The notes beneath the pieces were generated by a model, which saw nothing but the letters and a program-made list of their open reading frames with translations, had not been told where the DNA came from and did no database searches. DNA of 64,000 bases from Bacteroidales bacterium. Its GTDB lineage: Bacteria > Bacteroidota > Bacteroidia > Bacteroidales > UBA932. The translations under genes and the position numbers were made by a program. Numbering within the stretch: position 1 is the first letter of the stretch; each line of letters begins with the position of its first letter. Of this stretch, positions 1-8,606 are shown in pieces. The stretch is from positions 62,001 through 126,000 of the forward strand of contig JAFZUX010000008.1 in the NCBI GenBank assembly GCA_017618115.1, given 5' to 3'.

Positions 1-162
1 TGTGAGATTCTTACCTGGGCCTGCCTAAACGGAGCAAAGGCATTGGGAATAGATGGATGGTGCGGTTCGCTCACAGTTGGAAAGAGGCCGGGAGTTGTGC
101 TTTTGGAGAATGTCAAAGATTTTAAACTCACTGAGTTAAGTAAATCTCAAAGATTGGCGTAA
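1..162 (+). CDS. Amidohydrolase family protein, C-terminal end (partial)
   Basis: Frame 1 is open from the first base to a TAA at 160-162 and gives the last 53 residues of a protein. The segment NGAKALGIDGWCGSL, followed by TVGKRPGVVLLENV, is the typical end of metal-dependent amidohydrolases of the cytosine deaminase / chlorohydrolase group: a helix with NGAKALG, then the small beta domain in which the protein is described as a set value. The metal-binding core lies left of the window, so the substrate cannot be named. It ends 2 bp before the radical SAM gene and is probably its operon partner. Family assignment rests on these C-terminal motifs only. Confidence 0.75.
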   Translation, partial: CEILTWACLNGAKALGIDGWCGSLTVGKRPGVVLLENVKDFKLTELSKSQRLA

Positions 163-164
163 TT

Positions 165-968
165 ATGTCTACACATCTTTTTGAATCTATAATTGTGGGC
201 CCCATCCACAGCAGAAGATTGGGAACCTCACTGGGAATAAACCTTCTTCCTCAGAGAGGAAAGGTCTGCAGTTTTGACTGCATCTACTGCGAATGCGGAT
301 GGAATAAAGAGCATAAGACGGATAAAAAACTTCCTACGGAAAAGGATGTAAAAGAGCAACTTACAAAGAGAGCTCAGGAACTGGTTAAAGAGGGTGTTAA
401 GGTAGATTCCATCACCTTCTCCGGAAACGGTGAGCCCACCATTCATCCCGAGTTCCCAAAGATTATAGATACCGTTCTTAAGATTAGGAACGAGCATCTT
501 CCTTCTGCAAAGATTTCAGTTCTGAGTAACTCCTCCATGCTTTGGAAAGAGGGTGTTAGAGAGGCTCTTATGAAGATAGACAACCCTATCCTCAAGATAG
601 ATTCCACCATAGAAAAAGTGTTAAGATGCATCAACCGTCCTAACCAAAGATACTCTTTGGAAGAGACCATAGAGAGCCTTAAAAAGTTCAACGGCAACTT
701 CATACTTCAGACCATGTTCCTGAAAGGAAGTGCGGAAGATCCACTTACGGGAGAGATTGTGGCGTTGGATTGCACTGAAAAAGAGCATGTTGAAGGCTGG
801 AAAAATCTGGTAAGGGAATTAAAGCCGCGGCAGATTATGATGTACACTTTAGACAGGGATACTCCGCTGCAGGGGCTTAAAAAGGTTACTATTGAAGAGA
901 TGAAAGAGATTGCCCAACCGCTTTTGGCTGAGGGCTTTAAGATAACAGTAAACGGAGAGCCGGTATGA
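165..968 (+). CDS. Radical SAM protein, COG0731-like
   Basis: The protein has 267 residues. A CxxxCxxC cluster lies at residues 35-42 (CSFDCIYC) and would bind the 4Fe-4S cluster that cleaves S-adenosylmethionine. SGNGEPT at residues 86-92 is the glycine-rich SAM-binding segment. The N-terminal run IVGPIHSRRLGTSLGINLLP is characteristic of the COG0731 (wyosine-synthesis-like) radical SAM group found in many anaerobes. The substrate is unknown. The gene begins 2 bp after the amidohydrolase stop and overlaps dtd by 4 bp (ATGA), so the genes are translationally coupled. A tRNA- or RNA-related role is tempting because of dtd, but is inference. The family call is solid, the function is not. Confidence 0.88.
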   Translation: MSTHLFESIIVGPIHSRRLGTSLGINLLPQRGKVCSFDCIYCECGWNKEHKTDKKLPTEKDVKEQLTKRAQELVKEGVKVDSITFSGNGEPTIHPEFPKIIDTVLKIRNEHLPSAKISVLSNSSMLWKEGVREALMKIDNPILKIDSTIEKVLRCINRPNQRYSLEETIESLKKFNGNFILQTMFLKGSAEDPLTGEIVALDCTEKEHVEGWKNLVRELKPRQIMMYTLDRDTPLQGLKKVTIEEMKEIAQPLLAEGFKITVNGEPV

Positions 969-1438
969 GAGCCGTAATACAGAGAGTTAAACATTGCAGT
1001 GTTACAATTGAGGGCAAGGTCCATTCTAAAATTGGCAAGGGACTGATGGTACTCCTTGGCATTGTAGATGATGATACTCAGGAGGATATAGACTTCCTGG
1101 CAAAGAAGATTGTCAACCTCCGAGTCTTTGATGATGACAACGGAGTGATGAACATCTCCGTCCAGGATGATATGGGAGACATAATGGTCATAAGCCAGTT
1201 CACCCTAATGGCTCAGACGCTGAAAGGGAACCGCCCATCATACGTAAAAGCGGCCAGACCAGAGACGGCAATCCCTCTGTATGAGAAGTTTATAGAGACC
1301 ATCGGGATACTTCTTAACTCCAAGCCGGAGAATCCAAAGAGAGAGATTGCAACGGGAGTCTTTGGTGCGGATATGAAAGTGGAGCTGCTGAATGACGGCC
1401 CGGTTACCATCCTGATGGACAGTAAAAGAAAAGAATAA
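965..1438 (+). CDS. dtd: D-aminoacyl-tRNA deacylase
   Basis: The protein has 157 residues, slightly longer than the usual 145-150. It removes D-amino acids (and glycine from tRNA-Ala) from mischarged tRNA, acting in the cytosol as a dimer. The diagnostic motifs are visible: MRAVIQRV at the start, SQFTL at residues 77-81, and NDGPVT at 143-148, which carries the Gly-cisPro element that excludes L-amino acids. The start codon overlaps the radical SAM stop by 4 bp. deoC follows after 12 bp. Nothing is missing from the catalytic signature. Confidence 0.96.
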   Translation: MRAVIQRVKHCSVTIEGKVHSKIGKGLMVLLGIVDDDTQEDIDFLAKKIVNLRVFDDDNGVMNISVQDDMGDIMVISQFTLMAQTLKGNRPSYVKAARPETAIPLYEKFIETIGILLNSKPENPKREIATGVFGADMKVELLNDGPVTILMDSKRKE

Positions 1439-1450
1439 ATTTAACATAAT

Positions 1451-2344
1451 ATGAAAGAGATACTGAAAAAATACAACCTGAAGCTGGTGGCTGAAGAGGT
1501 TGAAAAAGAATTGGCAGAACTTAAAAAGAAGGCGGAGAAAAATATCAATGAAGAGAATCTTAAAATCTGCCTTGGCGCAATAGATCTTACATCATTGCAT
1601 ACATCTGATACTCCGGAGTTTATAGCGGAGTTCACTAAGAAGGTAAACGGCTTTAAGGCACTCTACCCTAACTACCCGCTGCCTGCATCAATCTGCGTCT
1701 ATCCAAACTTTGCAAAGGTTGTAAAAGAGAACCTAAAGGAGCAGGGCGTTGGTATCACTACAGTTTCCGCCTGCTTCCCTTCATCTCAGAGTTTCCTGGA
1801 TGTTAAGGTGTTAGAGACCGAGCACGCTGTCAGTGACGGAGCAACGGAGATTGATATTGTTCTTGCCCACAACTCATTTATGGACGGAAGATTTGATGAG
1901 TGCCGTAGTGAGATAGAGACTCTGCGTAAGGTTACTGAAGGAAAGCATCTGAAGGTCATTCTGGAGAGCGGAGCCCTTCAAACCTACGGTCCTGATTTGC
2001 AGGCAGGTATAGAGAGAATAGCAGCAGCCTCGCTGATGGCTCTTGAGTGCGGTGCAGACTTCATAAAGACTTCAACCGGAAAGCAGGAACCATCCGCTAC
2101 CCCTATTGCGGCTCTCGTTATGTGCAAGTGCCTGAAGGCATTTATGGAAAAGACGGGAAAGCGCAGAGGCTTCAAACCGGCCGGCGGCATCTCCTCTTCA
2201 GAAGACGCAATCCTCTACTTCACAATAGTTAAGGAGACGCTTGGCGCAGAGGGCACTACTCCATCCTTTTTCAGAATAGGAGCAAGTTCATTGGCCAACA
2301 AGATTCTCACTTCTCTTAAGGGAGAAACTGTAAAATACTATTAG
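1451..2344 (+). CDS. deoC: Deoxyribose-phosphate aldolase
   Basis: The protein has 297 residues; the E. coli enzyme has 259, and a helical N-terminal extension of about 40 residues explains the difference. It splits 2-deoxyribose-5-phosphate into glyceraldehyde-3-phosphate and acetaldehyde in deoxynucleoside salvage. Schiff-base lysine K206 lies in FIKTSTG, the catalytic aspartate region is ATEIDIVLAH near residues 131-140, and KPAGGIS is the phosphate-binding strand. It is the last gene of the rightward run and converges on pheT with only 7 bp between stop codons. No terminator hairpin is visible in that gap. Confidence 0.96.
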   Translation: MKEILKKYNLKLVAEEVEKELAELKKKAEKNINEENLKICLGAIDLTSLHTSDTPEFIAEFTKKVNGFKALYPNYPLPASICVYPNFAKVVKENLKEQGVGITTVSACFPSSQSFLDVKVLETEHAVSDGATEIDIVLAHNSFMDGRFDECRSEIETLRKVTEGKHLKVILESGALQTYGPDLQAGIERIAAASLMALECGADFIKTSTGKQEPSATPIAALVMCKCLKAFMEKTGKRRGFKPAGGISSSEDAILYFTIVKETLGAEGTTPSFFRIGASSLANKILTSLKGETVKYY

Positions 2345-2351
2345 TAAGAAA

Positions 2352-4823
2352 TTATCTTAGTTCAGCGCCGAACTTCTCACGGAAGAGGCGGAGGAGTTTC
2401 TCCATGATAGCGTCTACCGCTTTATCTGTAAGGGTCTTATCCGGATCCTGGAGATGGAAGCTAATGGCGTATTGCTTCTTGCCCTGAGGGATCTTATCAC
2501 CTGTGTAGACATCAAAGAGAACAACGTTGGTGAGGAGTTTCTTCTCTGCCTGATATGCGGCGTTGCGGAGTTCCGCAAAGGAGACTTTGTAGTCCAAAAG
2601 CAGTGCAAGGTCTCTCTTAACCTCTGGGAAACGAGGAAGTTCCGTAAACTTAACGGAGTTCTTCTTAACCTTTGCCAAGAGGACATCCCAGGAGAACTCT
2701 GCAGCGTAAACCTTCTGCTTTATACCAAAGAGTTTGGTAAGACGCTGGCTTACTGTTCCCATAACTACAATCTCCTTACCGTTTGATCGGAGTTTATAGG
2801 AGAGTCCGTCTGAGAAGATATCTGAAGGAGCACCCTCATAATCAAGGTCTTTGAGCTCAATGCCATAGCTCTTGAGAAGAAGTTCTACATATCCCTTGAG
2901 GGAGAAATAATCTCCGCTAACGGTCTTGTTTCTCCAACCCTTAAGTCCCTCTCCGGTAACAAAGAGTGAGAGTTTTGGACGCTCAGTGTAAGCCTTAAGA
3001 GTACTTCTCTCCTCATCCGTTTTCTTGTACTCCGGATTGAAAGAGTAAACGTTACCCATCTCATAGAGTTTAAGCTGGGTAACCTGGCGGTTAATATTGT
3101 ATGCAACAACCTCCAAACCGTTGAACAGCAGGGTCTGACGCATAGCGTTAAGATCTGAACTGAGTGGGTTGCAAATCATAACACAACTGCTCTGCGGATA
3201 GCTCTTCAGGTTCTCATAATATGCGCTCTTGGTAAGAGAGTTGTTCATCATCTCCATAAAGCCGTTGGCCGTAAGAGTCTGGCAGGCACTCTCTCTGATC
3301 TTCTCTGGATCCGGGTGAGCGGTGATGTTAACCGAGCACTTCATACTCTGAGGCAGCGGAACGTTGTTGTATCCGTAAATTCTCAGAACATCCTCCACCA
3401 CGTCACACTCTCTGTAAACGTCTACTCTGTAGGTTGGTACCTTAACTGTGCAGCCTGTCTCCGTACGGTTGACAAACTCCATCTCAAGTGAAGTGAGAAT
3501 CTGCTCAATCTTCTCCTTACCCAGTTTGCAGCCCATAAGTGATTCCATACGGGCATAATCAAGATCAACTACCTTCTTCTCTATAGGTTTGGAAATCACA
3601 TCCTTAACTTCACCTACAATCTCTCCTCCGGCCAGCTCCTGAACCAATAGAGCGGCTCTTCTCAGTGCGTATGGAACCATATTAGGGTCACAGCCTCTCT
3701 CAAAGCGGAATGATGCCTCGGTCTTGAGGGTATGACGCTTGGATGTCTTTCTTACCAGAACAGGGTTAAAGTACGCACTCTCAAGGAATACGGAGGTTGT
3801 GGAGTCACTTACTCCGCTCTCCTGTCCGCCGAATACTCCGGCAATGCACATTGGCTCACTCTCGTTGCAAATCATAAGATCTGTTGCGGCAAGTTCTCTT
3901 TCAACACCGTCCAAAGTGGTGAACTTGGTTCCCTCCTTGCAGAAATCCACAACAATCTTGTTGCCCTTAATCTTCTCAACGTCAAAAGCGTGGAGAGGAT
4001 TACCGGTCTCAATAAGAATGAAGTTGGTAATATCTACAATGTTGTTAATAGGACGGAATCCGACGGAGAGAAGTTTTTTCTTCATCCACTCCGGAGACTC
4101 CTTTACCTTTACTCCCTTAATAGTAACTCCGCTGTAACGAGGCGCTCCGTCAGGCTGATTTACAACAACATCCACAGCCTCTGCGGAAGGCTTGCCCTCC
4201 TTGAATGCCTCTACTGAAGGAGTTGTAAGTTCTCCACCCAGGTTGTTCAGTTTGAGCCAGGCGGATAAATCTCTTGCAACGCCGATAAATGAAGCAGCGT
4301 CTATTCTGTTAGGTGTCAAGCCAATAGTGTAAACAGTATCACACTTTAGGTTGAAGTAATCCTTTGCCGGTGTTCCAACTTTTGTCTCAGATGGAAGCAC
4401 CATAATGCCAGCGTGGTCCGTTCCAACTCCCAACTCATCCTCTGCGCAAAGCATTCCGAATGACTCAACTCCGCGGATTTTAGATCTCTTAATCTTTACA
4501 TCCTCTCCTCCAATTACAAGTTTAGTATTGAGGGTGGCCAACATAACCTTCTGACCTTTAGCAACATTAGGAGCACCGCACACTACCTGCAGCAGTTCCC
4601 CCTCTCCTGTGTTAACCTTTGTAACGTGGAGGTGGTCTGAGTTGGGATGAGGCTCGCACTCTACAACCTCAGCAACAATAACTCCGGCCAATCCGCCGGG
4701 GATCTCCTCTACAACATCCTGATGCTCAACCTCCAGGCCTATGTTAGTTAAAGCGGAAGCAACCTCGTCCGGATTGAGGTCAAACTTCACATACTCTTTT
4801 AGCCAATTGTAAGAAATATCCAT
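2352..4823 (-). CDS. pheT: Phenylalanyl-tRNA synthetase beta subunit
   Basis: The protein has 823 residues, a normal length for the beta chain. It joins PheS in an alpha2-beta2 enzyme that charges tRNA-Phe. Visible parts in order: MDISYNWLKEYV start, tRNA-binding OB-fold (residues about 40-155), B3/B4 editing domain, B5 domain, and a C-terminal ferredoxin-like anticodon-binding domain starting at FTELPRFPEVKRDLALLL. pheS is not in this window, so the two subunits are encoded apart, as in many Bacteroidota. The gene follows ftsY by 11 bp and is probably read from the ftsY promoter. Confidence 0.97.
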   Translation of the reverse strand: MDISYNWLKEYVKFDLNPDEVASALTNIGLEVEHQDVVEEIPGGLAGVIVAEVVECEPHPNSDHLHVTKVNTGEGELLQVVCGAPNVAKGQKVMLATLNTKLVIGGEDVKIKRSKIRGVESFGMLCAEDELGVGTDHAGIMVLPSETKVGTPAKDYFNLKCDTVYTIGLTPNRIDAASFIGVARDLSAWLKLNNLGGELTTPSVEAFKEGKPSAEAVDVVVNQPDGAPRYSGVTIKGVKVKESPEWMKKKLLSVGFRPINNIVDITNFILIETGNPLHAFDVEKIKGNKIVVDFCKEGTKFTTLDGVERELAATDLMICNESEPMCIAGVFGGQESGVSDSTTSVFLESAYFNPVLVRKTSKRHTLKTEASFRFERGCDPNMVPYALRRAALLVQELAGGEIVGEVKDVISKPIEKKVVDLDYARMESLMGCKLGKEKIEQILTSLEMEFVNRTETGCTVKVPTYRVDVYRECDVVEDVLRIYGYNNVPLPQSMKCSVNITAHPDPEKIRESACQTLTANGFMEMMNNSLTKSAYYENLKSYPQSSCVMICNPLSSDLNAMRQTLLFNGLEVVAYNINRQVTQLKLYEMGNVYSFNPEYKKTDEERSTLKAYTERPKLSLFVTGEGLKGWRNKTVSGDYFSLKGYVELLLKSYGIELKDLDYEGAPSDIFSDGLSYKLRSNGKEIVVMGTVSQRLTKLFGIKQKVYAAEFSWDVLLAKVKKNSVKFTELPRFPEVKRDLALLLDYKVSFAELRNAAYQAEKKLLTNVVLFDVYTGDKIPQGKKQYAISFHLQDPDKTLTDKAVDAIMEKLLRLFREKFGAELR

Positions 4824-4834
4824 ATTTACTCTTT

Positions 4835-5830
4835 TTAATTTTTTTCCTCTTTAAACAACGCCTCCACAAAATCCTCTCTGCTAAACACTTTCAGTTGGTC
4901 TACCTGCTCGCCCACTCCTATGAACTTCACCGGAATGTTGAACTGATCTGCTATGCCTATTACCACACCGCCCTTGGCAGAACCGTCCAACTTGGTGATA
5001 GAGAGAGAGGTAACCTGGGTAGCCTTGGAAAATTCCTTGGCCTGAATGAAGGCGTTCTGCCCTGTAGAACCGTCAAGTACCAACATCACATCGTGAGGAG
5101 CATCAGGCACCACCTTGGCCATAACGTTCTTAATCTTAGTGAGTTCGTTCATAAGCCCCACCTTGTTCTGAAGCCTTCCGGCGGTATCTATAAGCACTAC
5201 GTCCACTCCCTTTGCGGCAGCAGAAGAGACTGTGTCATAAGCAACTGCAGCGGGATCTGCACCCATCTGCTGCTTAACTATCTCAACACCTGCCCTTTGC
5301 GCCCAGATATCCAACTGCTCCACCGCAGCGGCACGGAAAGTATCCGCAGCACCTATCATAACCCTCTTTCCGTTCTGCTTTAACAGTGATGCAATTTTCC
5401 CGATAGTAGTAGTCTTACCGACTCCGTTAACTCCCACAACCATAATTACATACGGCTTCTTAGAGAAGTCAAACAGGCGGCTGTTATCCTTGAATGCGTT
5501 CTCCACCAACTCCTCATCGGAAACACCGCTTGTAGAGGAGGCGGAGAGCATATCTGAGATCTCCTCCTTCAGAATTTCCATCACCTTCTCCGTAGAGAGA
5601 TTCTTCTCTTTCTCAACTCTTTGCTGCAGTCTCTCTATGATTTTGGTCGTAGTTGCAATCCCCACATCGGAAGTAATGAGCGCCTCCTCAATATCTTCCA
5701 ACACATCCTCATCCACGCTGGCCTTTCCCATGACAGCTCTTGCTATCCTTGAGAAGAAACCTCTTCTTGTGGAGGAAAGCCCCAAATCCAGGGCAGAATC
5801 AGATTTTTTCTTTCTTGAGAAAATTCCCAT
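4835..5830 (-). CDS. ftsY: Signal recognition particle receptor FtsY
   Basis: The protein has 331 residues and is the SRP-receptor GTPase that docks ribosome-SRP complexes at the inner membrane. The short N-terminus (about 25 residues, rich in K and R) lacks the long acidic A domain of E. coli FtsY. An N-domain helical bundle follows, then the G domain with GVNGVGKTTT (P-loop), DTAGRLQNK (G3) and TKLDGSAKGG (G4/G5). It has its own -7 element (TATATTTG at 5859-5852) directly behind a strong terminator, so it starts a new transcript, continued by pheT. Confidence 0.97.
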   Translation of the reverse strand: MGIFSRKKKSDSALDLGLSSTRRGFFSRIARAVMGKASVDEDVLEDIEEALITSDVGIATTTKIIERLQQRVEKEKNLSTEKVMEILKEEISDMLSASSTSGVSDEELVENAFKDNSRLFDFSKKPYVIMVVGVNGVGKTTTIGKIASLLKQNGKRVMIGAADTFRAAAVEQLDIWAQRAGVEIVKQQMGADPAAVAYDTVSSAAAKGVDVVLIDTAGRLQNKVGLMNELTKIKNVMAKVVPDAPHDVMLVLDGSTGQNAFIQAKEFSKATQVTSLSITKLDGSAKGGVVIGIADQFNIPVKFIGVGEQVDQLKVFSREDFVEALFKEEKN

Positions 5831-5851
5831 ATCACGCTCAAAATAAGGTTA

Positions 5852-5859
5852 CAAATATA
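5852..5859 (-). promoter_or_regulatory. ftsY -7 promoter element
   Basis: Read on the minus strand this is TATATTTG, an exact match to the Bacteroidota -7 consensus TAnnTTTG. The expected transcription start lies about 15 bp before the ftsY ATG. The upstream terminator at 5863-5892 isolates it from the ribosomal-protein genes. Confidence 0.75.
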
Positions 5860-5862
5860 AAC

Positions 5863-5892
5863 AAAAAAGACTTCAGGAGCAATCTCCTGAAG
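5863..5892 (-). terminator. Rho-independent terminator after the DUF4295 gene
   Basis: On the minus strand CTTCAGGAG, a 4-nt loop and CTCCTGAAG form a perfect 9-bp stem, followed at once by a run of six T residues. It closes the rpmB-rpmG-DUF4295 transcript. Confidence 0.92.
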
Positions 5893-5919
5893 CCTTTGAT
5901 AATTGTCCGAATAAAGAAC

Positions 5920-6087
5920 TTAATTCTTCTTGCCTGCGAGGAACTCTTTCTCCTGTCCTACAGGAACTACAGCCTCCTCAAAATAGTAAGAACCAGTCTT
6001 CTTGGATCTAACCATACGGATACATTTAACAACATTCTTATTTGCTGATTTATCACCGGCGAACGTTGCAACCGCTTTCTTTGCCAT
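5920..6087 (-). CDS. DUF4295 family small protein
   Basis: The protein has 55 residues and starts MAKKAVATFAGDKSANK. This is the small basic DUF4295 protein that sits directly behind L28 and L33 across Bacteroidota. It is rich in lysine and valine, with a FEEAVVP segment near residues 36-42. The conserved link to two 50S proteins and its size and charge suggest a ribosome-associated role, but no biochemical function is known to me. It starts 17 bp after rpmG and ends just before a strong terminator. Confidence 0.9.
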   Translation of the reverse strand: MAKKAVATFAGDKSANKNVVKCIRMVRSKKTGSYYFEEAVVPVGQEKEFLAGKKN

Positions 6088-6104
6088 AATCTAAAAGTTT
6101 TTAA

Positions 6105-6287
6105 TTATTTAACTTCTCTGTGAAGCGTAACCTTCTTAAGATAAGGGTTGTATTTTTTACGCTCCAAGCGCTGGTTTGTATTCTTCTTATTCTTAGTTGT
6201 AATGTAGCGGCTCATACCAGGAACACCGCTAGCTCTCTGCTCAGTGCACTCAAGGATAACCTGAACTCTGTTTTCTTTCTTAGCCAT
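6105..6287 (-). CDS. rpmG: 50S ribosomal protein L33
   Basis: The protein has 60 residues. [17 protein letters not shown] at the start and [12 protein letters not shown] in the middle are the L33 signature, ending in the usual basic tail. Only one cysteine is present, so this is the zinc-free (C-minus) form. It lies 11 bp after rpmB and 17 bp before the DUF4295 gene in a compact three-gene unit. Confidence 0.97.
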   Translation of the reverse strand: MAKKENRVQVILECTEQRASGVPGMSRYITTKNKKNTNQRLERKKYNPYLKKVTLHREVK

Positions 6288-6298
6288 AGTAAACCTCC

Positions 6299-6541
6299 TT
6301 AAATGATATTTACATATCCATTATCCATAGCCTTTTTGAGCTCAGCCTCAAGGCCGTTTTTGTTGATGTTGCGCATTCCGGCAGCGCTAACCTTAAGAGT
6401 AACAAATCTTTTCTCGCTCTCCAGCCAGAATCTCTTCTCTCTCAAATTAACGGCAAACTCGCGTTTGGTGCGTCTCTTTGAGTGAGATACATTGTTACCA
6501 ATCATTCTCTTTTTACCTGTAATTTGACAAACCCTTGCCAT
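6299..6541 (-). CDS. rpmB: 50S ribosomal protein L28
   Basis: The protein has 80 residues. [23 protein letters not shown] and the final [15 protein letters not shown] are diagnostic for L28. A single cysteine is present, so no zinc site. It is the first gene of rpmB-rpmG-DUF4295. A one-mismatch -7 element lies about 40 bp upstream. Confidence 0.97.
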   Translation of the reverse strand: MARVCQITGKKRMIGNNVSHSKRRTKREFAVNLREKRFWLESEKRFVTLKVSAAGMRNINKNGLEAELKKAMDNGYVNII

Positions 6542-6580
6542 AACTATTTAATTTTTTAATATTTTTTCAAAATCGGGCTG

Positions 6581-6588
6581 CAAATATG
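6581..6588 (-). promoter_or_regulatory. Possible rpmB -7 element (one mismatch)
   Basis: The minus strand reads CATATTTG, which differs from TAnnTTTG only in the first base. It lies in the 71-bp gap between lepB and rpmB and is the best candidate for the ribosomal-protein promoter. Read-through from lepB is the alternative. Confidence 0.4.
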
Positions 6589-6612
6589 GGATATTTTTTT
6601 CTAAATCCCAAA

Positions 6613-7968
6613 TTAAATGTGCCTTACACCCTTTAAAATTCTGTTCCAACGAATACTTTGTGGGAATCTGCGGTACTTATCTCTGGAGAACCAAATCAGT
6701 GAAGGCGCTCCAACTATATGATCCTCAGGCACAAAGCCCCAATATCTGGAATCTAGGGAGTTATGACGGTTATCTCCCATCATCCAATAGTAATCTTGCT
6801 TAAACGTATAAGTTGTAGTCTGCTCTCCGTTAATGAAGAACAGGCTGTCTCTCTCCTCCAAAGTGTTATCCTCGTAAGAAGTAATAAGTCTTCTGTAGAG
6901 GTTGATGCTCTTGGAATCCAACGTTACGGTAGCTCCCTTTACGGGAATCCATATAGGACCGTAATTATCTCTTGTCCAATGATTTGTTGTATCAAACGGG
7001 AAGAGTGTGAGCGGAGAGTCCGGGTAATCCGGAGGGAAGACGTCTATGTTCTCCTCCATACTTATTACCACGCTCAAAGCTTTAATCTTCTCCGCCTCCT
7101 CTTTTGTAAGAGCTATATCCGGATATCCCGGAAGTGAAGGATCAAAGGAGGCATCCTCCGGGTTGATCCTCATCTCATCCAGAATAACCTGATTTATAGG
7201 AGATCCCTTTGTAATAACGGTGTAGGAACTTTGAAGAGTCTTTCTCTCCGGCTCTCTTACGCCGTTTACATAGACAACTCCCTCTCTTACCTCCAATGTA
7301 TCTCCCGATACGGCTACGCACCTCTTTACATAGTTGTCTTTCTTATCTTTAGGACGAACTATGATTGGACCCAGGCTCTGCTCAACAAAACTTCTCTGCC
7401 CCGCATTCAGACGTACCAACGAGTAGTAGTCTGCCTGAGGCGCCTGTTTCAGAACCGTATCTCCGTTAGGGAAGGCGAATACTACTATGTCTCCCCTCTT
7501 TACTCTTCCGAAGCCCTTGAGGCGGCGGTACTTATTCTGAATCAAAGTGGAATAAGACTCTTTGCCTGAGAGCGGAAGGGTGTTGTGAACCAGAGGAACG
7601 GAGAGCGGAGTCTGCGGGATCTTTGGTCCGTAAGCCAGTTTGGTAACAAAGAGATAATCTCCCGTGTAAAGTGTCTTCTCCATTGAAGGAGAAGGAATTG
7701 TGAAGGCCTCAAACCAGAAGATTTTGATTACCATTGCTGCAATCACCGCAAAGATAATTGCATCAACCCAATCCAGAAGAGTATCCGTAAAGTTACCCCT
7801 CTTCTTGGTTCTCTTCCAGAAGGCCCACTTAACTTTCTTGGTTATGTATAAATCGAAAATTACCGGCAGTCCTAAAAGCCACCAGTAATTTCCAAGCCAT
7901 ATAACCCACAGAATGTAAAGGGTTGCCCAGAAAGAAAACTTAAACCATCTGTTCTTTAAGAACTTCAC
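6613..7968 (-). CDS. lepB: Signal peptidase I, long Bacteroidota form
   Basis: The protein has 451 residues, far longer than minimal type I signal peptidases. It cleaves signal peptides on the outer face of the inner membrane. Hydrophobic segments lie near residues 10-45 and 67-88. The nucleophile motif is PSPSMEKTL with S95; the general-base lysine lies in YVKRCVAVSGD near residue 215; the C-terminal box is GDNRHNSLDSRYWG. The long insert between the Lys and C-terminal boxes is typical of the phylum. The start is GTG at 7966-7968, 14 bp after rplT, with no Shine-Dalgarno, so it probably depends on the thrS-infC-rpmI-rplT transcript. Confidence 0.96.
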   Translation of the reverse strand: MKFLKNRWFKFSFWATLYILWVIWLGNYWWLLGLPVIFDLYITKKVKWAFWKRTKKRGNFTDTLLDWVDAIIFAVIAAMVIKIFWFEAFTIPSPSMEKTLYTGDYLFVTKLAYGPKIPQTPLSVPLVHNTLPLSGKESYSTLIQNKYRRLKGFGRVKRGDIVVFAFPNGDTVLKQAPQADYYSLVRLNAGQRSFVEQSLGPIIVRPKDKKDNYVKRCVAVSGDTLEVREGVVYVNGVREPERKTLQSSYTVITKGSPINQVILDEMRINPEDASFDPSLPGYPDIALTKEEAEKIKALSVVISMEENIDVFPPDYPDSPLTLFPFDTTNHWTRDNYGPIWIPVKGATVTLDSKSINLYRRLITSYEDNTLEERDSLFFINGEQTTTYTFKQDYYWMMGDNRHNSLDSRYWGFVPEDHIVGAPSLIWFSRDKYRRFPQSIRWNRILKGVRHI

Positions 7969-7982
7969 CTTTACGGGGAGGT

Positions 7983-8327
7983 TTATTTAAGAGATTTTAC
8001 AACCTGCTCAAAAGCCTGAGGATTGTTCATTGCAAGATCTGCAAGAACCTTGCGGTTCAAAGAGATATCGCTCTTTGAAAGCTTTCCGATGAACTGTGAG
8101 TAGTTCATTCCGTAAGCTCTTACTGCAGCGTTGATTCTCTGAATCCAAAGAACTCTGTAGCTCTTCTTCTTGTCTTTACGATCATTGTAGGCATGAGTCC
8201 ATCCTTTCTCCAGGGTGTTTTTTGCTACGGTGTAGACATTTGCCCTTGCATGGAAGTTGCCTTTGGTCTGCTTTAAAATTTTCTTGCGGCGTGCTCTTGA
8301 CGCAACAGAATTTACACTTCTTGGCAT
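7983..8327 (-). CDS. rplT: 50S ribosomal protein L20
   Basis: The protein has 114 residues. [20 protein letters not shown] is the disordered RNA-binding start of L20, followed by the helical domain that reads [20 protein letters not shown] near the end. It assembles early on 23S rRNA. In other bacteria L20 also represses its own operon by binding a leader RNA. Here an 80-nt structured gap lies directly in front of it (see 8328-8407). Confidence 0.98.
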   Translation of the reverse strand: MPRSVNSVASRARRKKILKQTKGNFHARANVYTVAKNTLEKGWTHAYNDRKDKKKSYRVLWIQRINAAVRAYGMNYSQFIGKLSKSDISLNRKVLADLAMNNPQAFEQVVKSLK

Positions 8328-8407
8328 AATTTTAATGTTTTGGAAGCCAGCGCTCTTCTCCTTAAGAGACTTTCTCTGCTGGACATCCGGTTAATAAATA
8401 AGTTAAC
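8328..8407 (-). promoter_or_regulatory. Structured rpmI-rplT spacer, possible L20 binding site
   Basis: This 80-nt gap is unusually long for this operon, where the rpmI-infC and lepB-rplT gaps are 4 and 14 nt. In the mRNA CCAGC (8382-8378) pairs with GCTGG (8351-8347), enclosing an inner hairpin AGAGA-aag-TCTCT (8377-8365). L20 is known in E. coli and Bacillus to bind structured leaders. Whether this one mimics the 23S site was not tested. Confidence 0.45.
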
Positions 8408-8602
8408 TTAAGAGAGGATCAACTCTTTAACTCTCTTCTCATCACTGCTTGCAATGACTCCTGAGTATGCAAGATTTCTCTTACGCTTAGTAGTCTTCTT
8501 AGTCAGAATGTGACTGTGGTAAGCATGATGTCTTTTTACTTTACCCGAGCCAGTAAGCTCAAAGCGCTTTTTGGCACTGGACTTGGTCTTTAATTTTGGC
8601 AT
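8408..8602 (-). CDS. rpmI: 50S ribosomal protein L35
   Basis: The protein has 64 residues. [14 protein letters not shown] at the start and the [14 protein letters not shown] segment are diagnostic for L35. A start nine codons further upstream is open but lacks homology and would overlap infC; the ATG at 8602 gives the canonical N-terminus and a 4-bp gap to infC. It belongs to the infC-rpmI-rplT set conserved across bacteria. Confidence 0.97.
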   Translation of the reverse strand: MPKLKTKSSAKKRFELTGSGKVKRHHAYHSHILTKKTTKRKRNLAYSGVIASSDEKRVKELILS

Positions 8603-8606
8603 ATCT

